A DNA stretch of 64,000 nt from Corynebacterium spheniscorum (GCF_900113445.1 NZ_FOPJ01000001.1:186001-250000); one strand, 5' to 3'; positions 7,934-19,156 are shown, counted from the stretch's first letter. Notes: generated from the sequence alone by a model not told the origin. Translations and numbers: made by a program.

Positions 7934-9052
7934 ATGAAGCGCACATTGACCCTGGCTGCTGTTGGCGCAGTGGCCCTTAGCATGAGCGCCTGCGGTGGCT
8001 CGGATTCTTCCGATGCTGCTAAGTCGGACGCCAAGGACGATTCCGTCAAGGCCGTTGCTACGACCACCCAGATTTGTGACTATGTCACTCAGTTGGCTGA
8101 TGGTGGTGATGACTTGACCTTTGTCAAGACGGACTCGCAAGGCAAGGAGACCACGACCGGCAGTGGCAAGACCAAGCTGGAACTGACCTGCTTGCTGGCG
8201 CCAAATGCCTCCGCACACGAGCATGAAATGACCCCGCAGCAGATGAAGGCGCTCGGCGATGCCGACCTCTTCCTGGTGTCGGGCGTGGACCTGGAGCACT
8301 TCCTGGCCAACGCTGTTGATTCCAGTGGCTTCAAGGGCACCATGGTTGTTTCCTCCGGTACCCTCACCAGCGGCGAAAAGCCGAAGGACACCAAGTTCAA
8401 GATTGATGAGGGTGTGGAGAAGGTCAAGCTGAATGACTGGCCTTTCCCGCCGGAGAACCCCGGTGATGCACCGGAGTTCGTGAAGGATCCGCATATTTGG
8501 ACCGATCCCAGCCGCGCAGCTATTCAGGTCAAGAATATTGGCCATGCGTTGGGTGAAGCTGCTCCCTCTGAAAAAGAGGTGTTCAAGAAGCATGCTGAGA
8601 GCTATGAGAAGAAGCTGAAGGCCCTGGATAAGTGGGCTGAAGACTCCTTCAACACCGTGGATCCCGAGCACCGCACGCTGTTCACCTCGCATGATGCCTT
8701 CGGCTACCTCTCTGAGCGCTATGGCATCAAGTTCATCGGCTCCGCACTCTCTGACTTCTCGGGTCAGCAGGATGCGACGGCTGAGCACATCAATAAGGCC
8801 GTTGAACAGGTCAAGGAATCGGGAGCGAACGCCCTCTTCGCCGAAAACTCCAATAACTCCAAGTCCATCGAAGCTATTGCTCGTGCGGCTGGTGTGAAGG
8901 CTGTGATCGGTGATGACGCCCTCTACGGCGACTCCCTTGGCCCGGAAGGCACGGATGGCGAAACCTATATCAAGGCCACCATCCACAACATCACCAATCT
9001 TGTCGAAGCCTGGGGCGGCACTGTCCAGCCCCTTCCGGAGGAACTTAAGTGA
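7934..9052 (+). CDS. mntA: Manganese/zinc ABC transporter substrate-binding lipoprotein
   Basis: This lipid-anchored receptor delivers a divalent metal (Mn or Zn) to the ABC importer encoded next. Start at 7934 follows AAGGAG by 7 bases and gives a lipoprotein signal with lipobox SMSAC, Cys20. The 372-residue product has cluster A-1 metal ligands: His in AHEHEM (95/97), His in KDPHIW (187), an acid in LFAENSNN and Asp in the IGDDALYGDSLG end. Residues 60-85 form a polar insert (KETTTGSGKT) not typical of the fold. The linked DtxR-family regulator favours Mn, and the order matches C. diphtheriae mntABCD-mntR. Confidence 0.85.
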   Translation: MKRTLTLAAVGAVALSMSACGGSDSSDAAKSDAKDDSVKAVATTTQICDYVTQLADGGDDLTFVKTDSQGKETTTGSGKTKLELTCLLAPNASAHEHEMTPQQMKALGDADLFLVSGVDLEHFLANAVDSSGFKGTMVVSSGTLTSGEKPKDTKFKIDEGVEKVKLNDWPFPPENPGDAPEFVKDPHIWTDPSRAAIQVKNIGHALGEAAPSEKEVFKKHAESYEKKLKALDKWAEDSFNTVDPEHRTLFTSHDAFGYLSERYGIKFIGSALSDFSGQQDATAEHINKAVEQVKESGANALFAENSNNSKSIEAIARAAGVKAVIGDDALYGDSLGPEGTDGETYIKATIHNITNLVEAWGGTVQPLPEELK

Positions 9053-9711
9053 GTGTTGTCTCCTTTGAGGATGCATCCTTTAGCTACGGTGGGCCCCCAG
9101 CCCTCACCGGCATTACCCTGAGCCTGGAACCCGGGCAGGCATTAGCCCTGGTCGGTTCCAATGGTTCCGGTAAAACCACGCTTATGCGCGGCATCCTTGG
9201 GATGGTCCGCGTGGATGGGAAATACGAGGTCGTTGAAGGCCGCGGAAGCATTGGATATGTTCCGCAGAGCGCCGATATTGACCTGAGCTTCCCGGTGAGC
9301 GTGCGCCAGGTGGTGTCCATGGGGTGCTACGCCAAGCTAGGATTCCTGCGCCGCTTTCGCGACCATGGTGCCGTGAAGCATGCGCTGGAACGCGTGGGAT
9401 TAGCTGATCGCATTGATTACCGCTTCGGTGATCTTTCTGGTGGTCAGCGCCAACGAGTGATGGTGGCTCGCGCCATTGTTGCTGATCCCAAGCTCATCCT
9501 CTTGGACGAGCCCTTCAACGGGCTCGACCAGACCAGCCGCGGTGCGCTGCTGCGCATTATTGACGAACTCAAAGCGGAGGGCGTTGCCATGGTTGTGTCC
9601 ACTCACGATGAGATCTTGGCCCGGGAGGTCTGTGAACTCACTGCCGTCCTAGACGGTCGTCTGGTCGCTTTCGGCCCGACGCAGGAGGTCCTCGCGGAAC
9701 ATGCTCTCTAG
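9049..9711 (+). CDS. mntB: Manganese/zinc ABC transporter ATP-binding protein
   Basis: 220-residue ABC ATPase. Walker A GSNGSGKTT is at residues 36-44, signature LSGGQRQ near 131-137, Walker B LILLDEP near 149-155 with the following switch His in VSTHDE. The GTG start overlaps the mntA stop by 4 bases, and GGAGG lies 7 bases before it. It belongs to the ZnuC/MntB group of metal importers. Confidence 0.88.
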   Translation: MSVVSFEDASFSYGGPPALTGITLSLEPGQALALVGSNGSGKTTLMRGILGMVRVDGKYEVVEGRGSIGYVPQSADIDLSFPVSVRQVVSMGCYAKLGFLRRFRDHGAVKHALERVGLADRIDYRFGDLSGGQRQRVMVARAIVADPKLILLDEPFNGLDQTSRGALLRIIDELKAEGVAMVVSTHDEILAREVCELTAVLDGRLVAFGPTQEVLAEHAL

Positions 9712-10750
9712 TCTCTCTGAGATCACCGGCTTAGCCCCCTACTTACTGCGCCCGCTGATCATGCTCATTGTGTTGGGCATCGTCTCGGGCGTGGTGGGGG
9801 TGCTGGTTAATCTTCGCGCATTGGAATTTAATGCTGAGGCACTGGTTCACGCAGTGTTCCCTGGCATCGTTGCTGGCGCCGTATATAAAGGCGTCGACTT
9901 CATCATCCCGGGCGCGTCGGTCGTGGCAATTATTGCGGCGATCGCGTTGACCGTGGTGGGAAGAAAGAAATCTTCGGAAGCTGGCACCGCAGTGGTGCTG
10001 ACGAGCTTCTATGCCATCGGTATTGTGATCTCCCTGTATAAGGGTGATATGTCTGGCCAGTTAGAAGCCCTGATGTTCGGGCGCCTGCTGGAAGTCACCG
10101 ATGAGCGTTTAATGCAATCAATTCTGATTTGCCTGGTCGCTTTGGTTCTGGTCACCGCGACCTGGAAAGAACAAGTGTTCTTCGCCTTTGACCGCGTGGC
10201 GGCGCGCGCGACCGGCATCCCCGTATTGGCTGTAGATATTGCCATTAACGCTGCGATTGCAGCGGTGGTGGTGGCGGCTTCTACTGCGGTGGGTGTGTTG
10301 CTGGTCATTGGTTATTTTGTGATCCCCGGTGCAGCGGCGCGTTTGGTGTGCCGCACTGTGAAGGGGATGGTCGCTGTCGCGATGCTCATCGGTGTGGCCG
10401 GTGGGGTGTGCGGCATGTGGGTGATGAACTGGGATACCCCGCGGCAGATTTCCCCGCAGGCAGCTGTTGCCCTGTCGATTGTGGCGATGTACCTGCTGGC
10501 TGCGATTGTTCGCAACATTATGAAGGCAACGGGGCATGGCCCGGCGATTAGCCGCGGTAAGCGTATTGAACAGGCCGAGGCTAAGACCGCTGCGGATAAT
10601 GCTGCTGCTGGTGCCGGTGCTGCTGGTGGCGGTTCGCGTGTTGGTGGTGCTGGTGGCGTTTCTGGTGGCGTTTCTGGTGGCGTGCGTGGCCTGGGTGCTG
10701 CCTTGTCCGATGATGCCACCGAAGGCACGAGCGGGAGGCTGAAAGTCTAA
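9701..10750 (+). CDS. mntC: Manganese/zinc ABC transporter permease (first)
   Basis: ABC-3 family permease with eight or nine hydrophobic helices, including the FNAEALVHAVFPGIVAG motif near the N-terminus. It overlaps the ATPase gene by 11 bases. The 349-residue product has a hydrophilic Gly/Ala-rich tail after about residue 285 (GGVSGGVSGGV), part of it made from a 12-bp tandem repeat; the tail is absent from most homologues and probably cytoplasmic and disordered. With the next gene it forms a heterodimeric channel. Confidence 0.87.
   Translation: MLSSLSEITGLAPYLLRPLIMLIVLGIVSGVVGVLVNLRALEFNAEALVHAVFPGIVAGAVYKGVDFIIPGASVVAIIAAIALTVVGRKKSSEAGTAVVLTSFYAIGIVISLYKGDMSGQLEALMFGRLLEVTDERLMQSILICLVALVLVTATWKEQVFFAFDRVAARATGIPVLAVDIAINAAIAAVVVAASTAVGVLLVIGYFVIPGAAARLVCRTVKGMVAVAMLIGVAGGVCGMWVMNWDTPRQISPQAAVALSIVAMYLLAAIVRNIMKATGHGPAISRGKRIEQAEAKTAADNAAAGAGAAGGGSRVGGAGGVSGGVSGGVRGLGAALSDDATEGTSGRLKV
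10651..10683 (+). repeat. 12-bp tandem repeat in the mntC tail
   Basis: TGGTGGCGTTTC occurs at 10651-10662 and 10663-10674, followed by a 9-base partial copy. It encodes GGVS repeats and preserves the frame. Confidence 0.85.
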
Positions 10751-11667
10751 TGTTTGAACTCGGCATTCTTACCCTCCCCACCATCGAAATTATCCTGGTC
10801 GGCGCCCTTTCTGGGCTGGTTGGCACCCTGGCGGTGCTCGGCCGCCGCGTCTTCTTCACCGAGTCGCTCTCCCACGGCACCTTCCCTGGTGCGGTATTGG
10901 GTGTGGTGATCGGCAACCTCTTTGGCATGAATGTCACCTGGACGCTTTTTGCTGGTGGCCTGCTGATCTGTGTGCCATTGAGCTGGATCATGCACCGCAT
11001 TGCCAAAACTGAAGGCATGAGCCCGGAGGCAGCCGCCGGTATTGTGCTGACCCTCGGTTTTGCCTCTGGTTATTTCTTGCTGCGCTGGTTCCAACCACTG
11101 CCGGTGCGCGTGGAAACCTTCCTGGCTGGTTCGCTCCTCAACGTCAACCGCGTCGACATTATTGGCGCCGGTGTGATGCTGCTGCTGACACTCATCGTGT
11201 TGGCGCTGTGGGGACCTCAGCTTATCTTCTATTACTTCGACCGCATTGGCTTCCGTGCAGCCGGTCTGCCCGGGGCGATTGCCGAAACCATTACGCTGAC
11301 GCTGATCTGCGCGACCGTGGTGGTGGTGATCCCCGCCATTGGCACCATCTTGTCTATCGCTTTGTTGGTGGCACCTGGTGCTGGGCTGATTAAGTTAGTG
11401 CGCTCCACCAAGGCATTGCTGATTCTGGCCCCCATCGCTGGTGTGGGAATTGGGCTTTTGGGCCTATGGCTGGCAGTGAAGATTAGTTTGTCAGCCGGTG
11501 GCACGATTGCTGTGATCGCGGGCCTATTCTATGTCGCTTGTAGTTTAGTAAGGTCGGTCTCATGCATGCCATGGAACTCCCAGACAAAAGCCAAGACCAC
11601 CTCAAGGTCATCTGGGACATCAGCGAACGCCGCGGTGACCCCCACGGCGAACATCCCGTCAGCCTAG
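10750..11667 (+). CDS. mntD: Manganese/zinc ABC transporter permease (second)
   Basis: ABC-3 family permease of 305 residues, start overlapping the previous stop (TAATG). It carries the FTESLSHGTFPGAVLG motif and about eight helices. The membrane part ends near LVRSVS (about residue 275). The last 30 or so residues (Ser/Thr/Lys-rich) come from DNA that also encodes the start of mntR in another frame, so this tail is probably an overprinting product rather than a conserved domain. Confidence 0.87.
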   Translation: MFELGILTLPTIEIILVGALSGLVGTLAVLGRRVFFTESLSHGTFPGAVLGVVIGNLFGMNVTWTLFAGGLLICVPLSWIMHRIAKTEGMSPEAAAGIVLTLGFASGYFLLRWFQPLPVRVETFLAGSLLNVNRVDIIGAGVMLLLTLIVLALWGPQLIFYYFDRIGFRAAGLPGAIAETITLTLICATVVVVIPAIGTILSIALLVAPGAGLIKLVRSTKALLILAPIAGVGIGLLGLWLAVKISLSAGGTIAVIAGLFYVACSLVRSVSCMPWNSQTKAKTTSRSSGTSANAAVTPTANIPSA

Positions 11668-12251
11668 GGCTGATTGCGGCTGCATTAGGACAGAAAGCTT
11701 CCACCACTTCGGAGGCTATTAAACGGTTGGCTTCTCGTGGATTAGTTATTCACGAGCCTTATACCGGGGCCACGCTCACTGATGCTGGGCGAGCCGTTGC
11801 TATGGAAATGGTGCGCCGGCATCGGCTGGTAGAAATGTTCCTGGTGGAGGTGCTGGACTACCGCTGGGATGAGGTGCATGCCGAAGCCGATATGTTGGAG
11901 CACGCGGTATCGGACCGCCTGCTGCACCGCATTGACACGTATCTAGGCAATCCCACCCGCGACCCGCATGGGGATCCCATCCCGGATGCGCGCGGGCAGA
12001 TTGATGATCTAGGTACTGTGCACCTGGGGATGGCGGAAGTAGGCGATAAGGTGATCGTTCTGCGCATCCATGATTCCAACGCAGGGTTATTAAGGAAGCT
12101 GGCGCGCTACCAGGTGTGCCCCGGCAGCCAATTGATTGTGGAGGAAGCGCGCTGCGATTGCGCCCATAATTTCCGCACCCCCTTAGGGCAAAGCATGTCC
12201 CTGGATGCAGAAGACCTGGAGCTGATCACCGTGAAGGTTGAGGAAGCCTAG
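11562..12251 (+). CDS. mntR: DtxR/MntR-family metal-dependent transcriptional regulator
   Basis: 229-residue iron/manganese-dependent repressor. The winged helix lies at about residues 12-72 (LKVIWDIS to LTDAGRAVA), the metal/dimerisation domain follows with conserved His87 (RRHRL), HAEAD (106-110) and LEHAVSD (His114), and an SH3-like C-terminal domain occupies about 150-225. As the fifth gene of the operon it matches MntR of C. diphtheriae, which represses the mnt genes with Mn2+. The ATG at 11562 lies 106 bases inside mntD; the next Met (11571) changes little because the conserved LPDKSQDHLKVIW begins directly after. Confidence 0.88.
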   Translation: MHAMELPDKSQDHLKVIWDISERRGDPHGEHPVSLGLIAAALGQKASTTSEAIKRLASRGLVIHEPYTGATLTDAGRAVAMEMVRRHRLVEMFLVEVLDYRWDEVHAEADMLEHAVSDRLLHRIDTYLGNPTRDPHGDPIPDARGQIDDLGTVHLGMAEVGDKVIVLRIHDSNAGLLRKLARYQVCPGSQLIVEEARCDCAHNFRTPLGQSMSLDAEDLELITVKVEEA

Positions 12252-12324
12252 GGGGTGTTTGGGGGTTTGTTTGTGTGGTCTGTGTTTGTGGGTTTTGCTG
12301 GGGGTTGCCCCTTCGCGTCTTCGA
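12252..12324. other. G/T-rich strand-biased stretch after mntR
   Basis: The first 60 bases after the mntR stop are almost free of A and C on the plus strand (runs such as GGGGGTGTTTGGGGG). No hairpin, start codon or known motif is visible. Confidence 0.5.
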
Positions 12325-12423
12325 CTAGTGGCGGAAGAAACGCCACACCATCACCGCAGCGAAGGCAATGAAGGTGAGTGCGAAAACGTCGTAGAGCAGG
12401 TTATTAATGCTTAGGATCGTCAT
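12325..12423 (-). CDS. Possible 32-residue single-pass membrane peptide
   Basis: A 33-codon frame begins ATG ACG ATC CTA and encodes one clear membrane segment (YDVFALTFIAFAAVMVWRFF) flanked by Asn/Asp at the start and Arg-Phe-Phe-Arg-His at the end, the usual positive-inside pattern. Third positions are mostly C or G (TTC, CTC, GAC), as in neighbouring genes. A TATAGG hexamer lies about ten bases before the ATG and no ribosome site is visible, so it would be leaderless. It stands alone between mntR and trmL. I do not recognise the family. Confidence 0.5.
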   Translation of the reverse strand: MTILSINNLLYDVFALTFIAFAAVMVWRFFRH

Positions 12424-12532
12424 CTATGTGAACCTATAAAAGGTGGCGGGCGGGGAGTGGTTAAGTACTACGCTCCCATAGGATACGGGGAAGCGCCGGG
12501 CACCACACTCTTCCGAAAGCAGAACCGTGCTC

Positions 12533-12997
12533 TTAGATGCCTTCGCGGAAACCTAATTGGCGCCACGCCTCATAGGTGGCAACAGCGGCACAATTAGAAA
12601 GATTCATAGAGCGTCGACCCGGCAACATGGGGATGCGCACCTCCTGGGTAATACGCGGATGCTGCAGGGTTTTCGCCTCTAATCCGGTGGGTTCGGTACC
12701 AAAAAGCAAAACATCATCTTCTCGGTACTCAATCGAGGTATGGAAATCCGTGGCCTGCGTGGTGAAGGCAAAAATGCGGTTGCCTGGAAGCTGGGATACG
12801 AGGTCCTCGAAGTCCTTGTGGATGGTTAGTTTCGCCAGATCGTGGTAATCCAGCCCGGCACGACGCAGGTGCTTTTCGCTGAGGTCGAACCCTAAAGGCT
12901 CAATAAGGTGCAGGTGGGCGCCCGTACCGGCACACATCCGGATGGCGTTGCCAGTATTAGGTGGGATAACGGGGTGTTCAAAGACCACATGCAGCAT
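12533..12997 (-). CDS. trmL: tRNA (cytidine/uridine-34-2'-O)-methyltransferase TrmL
   Basis: 154-residue SPOUT-family methyltransferase that modifies the wobble base of tRNA-Leu in its best-known members. Motifs are complete: N-terminal [18 protein letters not shown] with the catalytic Arg, central LFGTEPTGL, and C-terminal [18 protein letters not shown] forming the knotted SAM site. The ATG at 12997 begins directly with the conserved core. It is divergent from folD with only about 35 bases between them, so the promoters overlap. Confidence 0.9.
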   Translation of the reverse strand: MLHVVFEHPVIPPNTGNAIRMCAGTGAHLHLIEPLGFDLSEKHLRRAGLDYHDLAKLTIHKDFEDLVSQLPGNRIFAFTTQATDFHTSIEYREDDVLLFGTEPTGLEAKTLQHPRITQEVRIPMLPGRRSMNLSNCAAVATYEAWRQLGFREGI

Positions 12998-13019
12998 GCG
13001 CTTTAGTCTACGTCCAAGG

Positions 13020-13025
13020 CATAAT
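13020..13025 (+). promoter_or_regulatory. -10 hexamer of folD (leaderless)
   Basis: CATAAT ends 7 bases before the GTG at 13033. It overlaps an in-frame ATG at 13024, which therefore cannot be part of the message. Confidence 0.55.
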
Positions 13026-13032
13026 GGGCCAT

Positions 13033-13884
13033 GTGACTGCGATCAAATTAGATGGACAGCTCTACCGCGACGAGATTTTTGCCGACCTTGGTGAAAGGGT
13101 GGCCGCATTAAAAGCCCGCGGCATCACCCCGGGGTTGGCAACAGTGCTAGTTGGTGATGATCCCGCTAGCCACTCCTATGTGAAAATGAAGCACCGCGAC
13201 TGCGAACAGATTGGCATCCGCTCGATCCGAAAGGATCTGCCGGCAGATGTCACCCAAGAAGAACTCAACGCAGTCATTGATGAACTCAATGCCGATGACG
13301 CCTGCACCGGATATATCGTGCAGCTGCCATTGCCGAAGCACCTGGATGAAAACGCGGTGCTTGAGCGCATCGACCCGGACAAAGATGCCGATGGCCTGCA
13401 CCCGGTGAACCTAGGCAAATTGGTGCTCAATGAGCCGGCACCGCTTCCATGCACCCCGAATGGAGCCATTCACCTGCTGAAGCGCTTCGATATTCCTACC
13501 GATGGCGCCAAGGTCGTTGTTATTGGCCGTGGTGTGACCGTTGGCCGTCCCATTGGTTTGATCCTGACGCGCCGCAGCGAAAACGCTACCGTCACCTTGT
13601 GCCACACCGGTACCCGTGATTTGGCTGCGGAGACCCGCGAAGCGGACATCATTATTGCCGCTGCAGGTAAAGCTCACATGCTCACCAAGGACATGGTTAA
13701 GCCCGGGGCTGCGGTATTGGACGTGGGAGTCTCCCGCGTGGATGGCAAGCTGGCTGGCGACGTGCACCCAGATGTGTGGGAGGTCGCCGGCGCAGTCTCG
13801 CCGAATCCCGGTGGTGTTGGTCCACTCACCCGTGCTTTCTTAGTACGCAACGTGGTGGAACGTGCCGAAAAGCTCAATGCTTAA
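13033..13884 (+). CDS. folD: Bifunctional methylenetetrahydrofolate dehydrogenase/cyclohydrolase FolD
   Basis: Interconverts 5,10-methylene-, methenyl- and 10-formyl-tetrahydrofolate using NADP. The 283-residue product has the catalytic Lys in SYVKMKHRD, the VQLPLPKHL and DGLHPVNLG signature, and the Rossmann motif [15 protein letters not shown] choose GTG 13033 (protein starts MTAIKLDG, as in related corynebacteria) over ATG 13024 because the -10 hexamer covers the latter. The following DUF3017 gene overlaps its end. Confidence 0.93.
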   Translation: MTAIKLDGQLYRDEIFADLGERVAALKARGITPGLATVLVGDDPASHSYVKMKHRDCEQIGIRSIRKDLPADVTQEELNAVIDELNADDACTGYIVQLPLPKHLDENAVLERIDPDKDADGLHPVNLGKLVLNEPAPLPCTPNGAIHLLKRFDIPTDGAKVVVIGRGVTVGRPIGLILTRRSENATVTLCHTGTRDLAAETREADIIIAAAGKAHMLTKDMVKPGAAVLDVGVSRVDGKLAGDVHPDVWEVAGAVSPNPGGVGPLTRAFLVRNVVERAEKLNA

Positions 13885-14200
13885 TAACCCTCTAGCGAAC
13901 CCACATGATATTCATGTGCGGCCTTCGCCCCTACCCAGGATTGTGCAGCGCCTACTGGTGTGGACCTTCCTTTTGGGTTTGGTCGCCGCCACTGTTTTTG
14001 CCCTCGGTGAGCATTGGCGGCGCGCCACCTTCGCACTGGGAGTATGTTTGCTTTTCCTCTCCGCATTGCGGTGGATTTGCGATTCCCAAGTGCTGGGTGT
14101 TTTTGCGGTACGTTCGCGGCGCTTCGACTCTGCTTTTTGCGCCGCGATTGGTGGGGTTATGGCTTTTCTGGCGGCGTCGGTGGATTCCCTTGGCAGCTAA
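13877..14200 (+). CDS. DUF3017-type small membrane protein
   Basis: About 107 residues with three hydrophobic segments ([37 protein letters not shown], and [14 protein letters not shown]). It follows folD with an 8-base overlap, the usual place of DUF3017 genes in actinobacteria; the function is unknown. A GTG 15 bases upstream is an alternative start. Its 3' end overlaps the convergent metX by 44 bases. Confidence 0.75.
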   Translation: MLNNPLANPHDIHVRPSPLPRIVQRLLVWTFLLGLVAATVFALGEHWRRATFALGVCLLFLSALRWICDSQVLGVFAVRSRRFDSAFCAAIGGVMAFLAASVDSLGS

Positions 14201-15260
14201 GAACCAGGAAGCGCCTTAAAATCCGATCCATTTGTCGGGTCTCGGTGAGGAAAGCATCGTGGCCCACGGGGGACACAATCTTTGCCATCGCCATGAGCTT
14301 CCCGATATTCCGGGAAAGGTGTTCTTGCTGGTGGTAGGGATACAAAATATCGGTATCCACACCAACAATCATGGTCGGCACAGTGATCGACGCTAATGCC
14401 TTATTCAACCCACCGCGGTCACGGCCAATATCGTGGCGGTTAAGAGCATCGGTGAGCATGACATAGCTGCCGGCATCAAAGCGTTCTACCAGTTTGGTGG
14501 CTTGATAGTCGAGGTAGCTTTCTACCGCGAAGCGCTGCGCTGGATCGCGGTAAGGCCCAAGTGGATTCTCCCCGGGTTGGGGCATGACGCCGAAGCGCTC
14601 ATCAATTTCCTGCTCACCGCGGTAAGTAAGGTGAGCAATCCGGCGGGCAGTTCCCAGGCCAGCTGCCGGGACCTCATCGGTTTGGTAATAATCGCCGCCA
14701 TGCCAGTGCGGATCCTGTTCAATCGCGTCGATCTGAGCTGATTGAATACCAATCTGCCAGGCACTTGCTCGTGCGGAGACAGCGATAACCGCGGCGCTGC
14801 GGACCATCTCCGGGTACATGAGTGTCCACTCCAGGGTTCGGGCGCCTCCCATGGAGCCACCCAAGATGGCCTGAACTTCTCTGACCCCAAGTTCTTCTAA
14901 TAAGCGGTATTCCGCGGTTACTTGGTCCCTAATCGAGATCGCAGGGAAGCGTGAGCCCCACGGCTTATCGTCTTTAGGGTGTGGGCTTGATGGCCCGGTG
15001 GAGCCGGCGCAGCCACCGATGACATTTGAGCACAGTACGCACCAAGTATCGGTGTCGAGGGCTTTGCCTGGCCCAATGAGCCCATCCCACCAACTACGTG
15101 CGTCAGTGTCGCCGGTGAGCGCGTGTTCCACGATAAGTAGGTTCTTTCCGTGGAAGTCGCCCCATGCGCGGTAGGCAATAGTTGCCTCCGGGATTTCGGC
15201 ACCTGCTTCAGTGCGCAGGGTGCCGATGGGAACATGGACCAGGCTGCCGTCGGTGATCAT
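14157..15260 (-). CDS. metX: Homoserine O-acetyltransferase MetX
   Basis: Transfers acetyl from acetyl-CoA to homoserine, the first committed step of methionine synthesis in corynebacteria. The alpha/beta-hydrolase fold has the nucleophile Ser136 in GGSMGGARTLEW, an Asp in VDTDILYP and the His in VGHDAFL near the end. 367 residues is the usual length. Its ATG lies 9 bases after the metY stop with no good ribosome site, so it probably relies on coupling to metY; the two act in sequence in the pathway. Confidence 0.94.
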   Translation of the reverse strand: MITDGSLVHVPIGTLRTEAGAEIPEATIAYRAWGDFHGKNLLIVEHALTGDTDARSWWDGLIGPGKALDTDTWCVLCSNVIGGCAGSTGPSSPHPKDDKPWGSRFPAISIRDQVTAEYRLLEELGVREVQAILGGSMGGARTLEWTLMYPEMVRSAAVIAVSARASAWQIGIQSAQIDAIEQDPHWHGGDYYQTDEVPAAGLGTARRIAHLTYRGEQEIDERFGVMPQPGENPLGPYRDPAQRFAVESYLDYQATKLVERFDAGSYVMLTDALNRHDIGRDRGGLNKALASITVPTMIVGVDTDILYPYHQQEHLSRNIGKLMAMAKIVSPVGHDAFLTETRQMDRILRRFLVLSCQGNPPTPPEKP

Positions 15261-15269
15261 GGTGTTTGT

Positions 15270-16589
15270 TTAGGAGATCGCTTCGAATCCGGACTTCAGG
15301 TCAGCGAGAATATCCTCGATATCCTCAATGCCAACCGAAAGGCGAATGGTGGATTGGCTGACCCCGGCGCGTGCCAAGCCTTTCTCATCGGATTGCGAGT
15401 GAGTAGTGGAAGCTGGGTGCACTACCAGGGAACGGACATCACCAATATTGGCGAGGTTGGAGTGCAACTTCAAGGCATCAATGAAAGCCCATGCTTGTTC
15501 GCGGCCGCCTTCGAGGTCGAAGGAGATAACCGAGCCGGTGTACTTCAGGCCTAGCTTCTGCTTCACCTCATACCAGGGGGAGTCCTCCAGCCCGGCATAG
15601 TTCACACGGGTGACCTGTGGTTGTTCCTTAAGGAAGCGGGCAACCTTCTCGGCATTCTCATTGTGCTTATTCACTCGCAGCAACAAGGTGTCCAGGCCCT
15701 GCAGGGTGACCCAGGCATTGAAGGGGGAGAGGGTGGCGCCGGTATCGCGCAGCAAACCAACGCGGGCCTTCAATCCGAAGGCTGCTTCGCCCAGGTCGGC
15801 ATAGCGCAGACCGTGGTAGGCAGGATCCGGGGTAACAAAGTGCGGGAAGACCGGCTTGCCGTCTTTTTCTACCGTCCAATCGAAGCTGCCGCCATCTACG
15901 AGGACACCGCCCAAGCCTGAGCCATTGCCGGTATAGAACTTGGTCAGCGAAGCAACCACGATATCCGCACCTAGTTCTAGGGGGCGGACCAGTGCAGCGG
16001 TGGCGACGGTGTTATCAACAATCAGCGGAACACTATTGCGGTGTGCGACTTCTGCAATAGCCGGGATATCCAGCACATCGGCTTGAGGGTTGGCGAAGGT
16101 TTCGCCATAGAAGGCCTTGGTGTTTTCCTTCACCGCAGCCTGCCAGGATTCGGGGTCGTCGGGGTTTTCTACGAAGCTGACCTCAATGCCAAGGCGGGCA
16201 AGCGTAGCCAGGAAGAGCGTTTCGGTACCGCCATAAAGACGCGGGGAGCTGACAATGTGGTCACCTGCGCTAGCCAAGTTCAAGATGGCAGCCGTTTCGG
16301 CAGCCTGACCGGAGGCGAAAGCTACCGCGTGTACGCCGCCTTCGAGGGAAGCTAGACGGTTCTCCAAGGCGTCCAGGGTGGGGTTAGTCAGACGGGAGTA
16401 GACCGGGCCAAGATCTTCAAGTGCGAAGCGCTGCTTCGCGTGCTCAGCGGAGTTGAAAACGAAGGAGCTGGAGAGATAAATCGGTTGGTTGCGGGAGGAA
16501 GTATCCGAGTCAACCTGCTGTCCGGCGTGGATAGCGCGAGTGGCCAGGCCCCAGGTGTTGGCTGCGGAGTTGTCATAGCGAGTGGTCAT
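15270..16589 (-). CDS. metY: O-acetylhomoserine sulfhydrylase MetY
   Basis: PLP enzyme that makes homocysteine from O-acetylhomoserine and sulfide (direct sulfhydrylation). The 439-residue sequence has the PLP Lys217 in ASLTKFYTGNG, GGTETLFLATLARLGIEV and a C-terminal STTHSQ substrate loop. The ATG follows AAAGGAAG by about 6 bases. It heads the metY-metX operon, behind two McbR-type boxes at 16668-16683 and 16734-16749. Confidence 0.95.
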   Translation of the reverse strand: MTTRYDNSAANTWGLATRAIHAGQQVDSDTSSRNQPIYLSSSFVFNSAEHAKQRFALEDLGPVYSRLTNPTLDALENRLASLEGGVHAVAFASGQAAETAAILNLASAGDHIVSSPRLYGGTETLFLATLARLGIEVSFVENPDDPESWQAAVKENTKAFYGETFANPQADVLDIPAIAEVAHRNSVPLIVDNTVATAALVRPLELGADIVVASLTKFYTGNGSGLGGVLVDGGSFDWTVEKDGKPVFPHFVTPDPAYHGLRYADLGEAAFGLKARVGLLRDTGATLSPFNAWVTLQGLDTLLLRVNKHNENAEKVARFLKEQPQVTRVNYAGLEDSPWYEVKQKLGLKYTGSVISFDLEGGREQAWAFIDALKLHSNLANIGDVRSLVVHPASTTHSQSDEKGLARAGVSQSTIRLSVGIEDIEDILADLKSGFEAIS

Positions 16590-16667
16590 TGCGTCTTCCT
16601 TTGTTTTGTATTCGAAGTGATGTGAAAAGGGATTGCTGACAACCTAATAGGGCACCCGTACACTTAA

Positions 16668-16683
16668 CAAACAACTTGGTCTA
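16668..16683 (-). promoter_or_regulatory. McbR-like half-perfect operator before metY
   Basis: CAAAC-AACTTG-GTCTA has the N6 spacing and a perfect right half. The CTTGGTCTA core is the same as in the metQ site at 2806-2821. Confidence 0.5.
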
Positions 16684-16733
16684 GTTTTCTATATAGCAGC
16701 AGGTAGTGGTCGATGAATTAAAATGACCTGGAA

Positions 16734-16749
16734 CAGACTGAGCAGTCTA
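16734..16749 (-). promoter_or_regulatory. Strong McbR operator upstream of metY
   Basis: CAGAC-TGAGCA-GTCTA matches 9 of 10 fixed bases of the C. glutamicum McbR consensus TAGAC-N6-GTCTA. McbR represses sulfur and methionine genes, including metY, in response to S-adenosylhomocysteine. The site lies 145 bases upstream of the metY ATG. Confidence 0.7.
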
Positions 16750-16755
16750 AACATA

Positions 16756-16790
16756 GCAAAACCCCCGACCGCGGAAACTGCGATCGGGGG
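16756..16790 (-). terminator. Intrinsic terminator of icd
   Basis: On the minus strand an 11-bp stem with one mismatch (CCCCCGATCGC/GCGGTCGGGGG, 16762-16790) is followed by TTTTGCT. It lies 45 bases after the icd stop. Confidence 0.85.
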
Positions 16791-16834
16791 TTGAAACTAA
16801 GCCAGTCTTTAAGCAGCTAGGGGCTGCTGCAGAC

Positions 16835-19156
<2,322 letters not shown>

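Noticed and set aside
7919..9076. A 385-codon antisense frame over mntA
   Set aside because: Shadow of mntA, which has lipobox, metal ligands and operon context.
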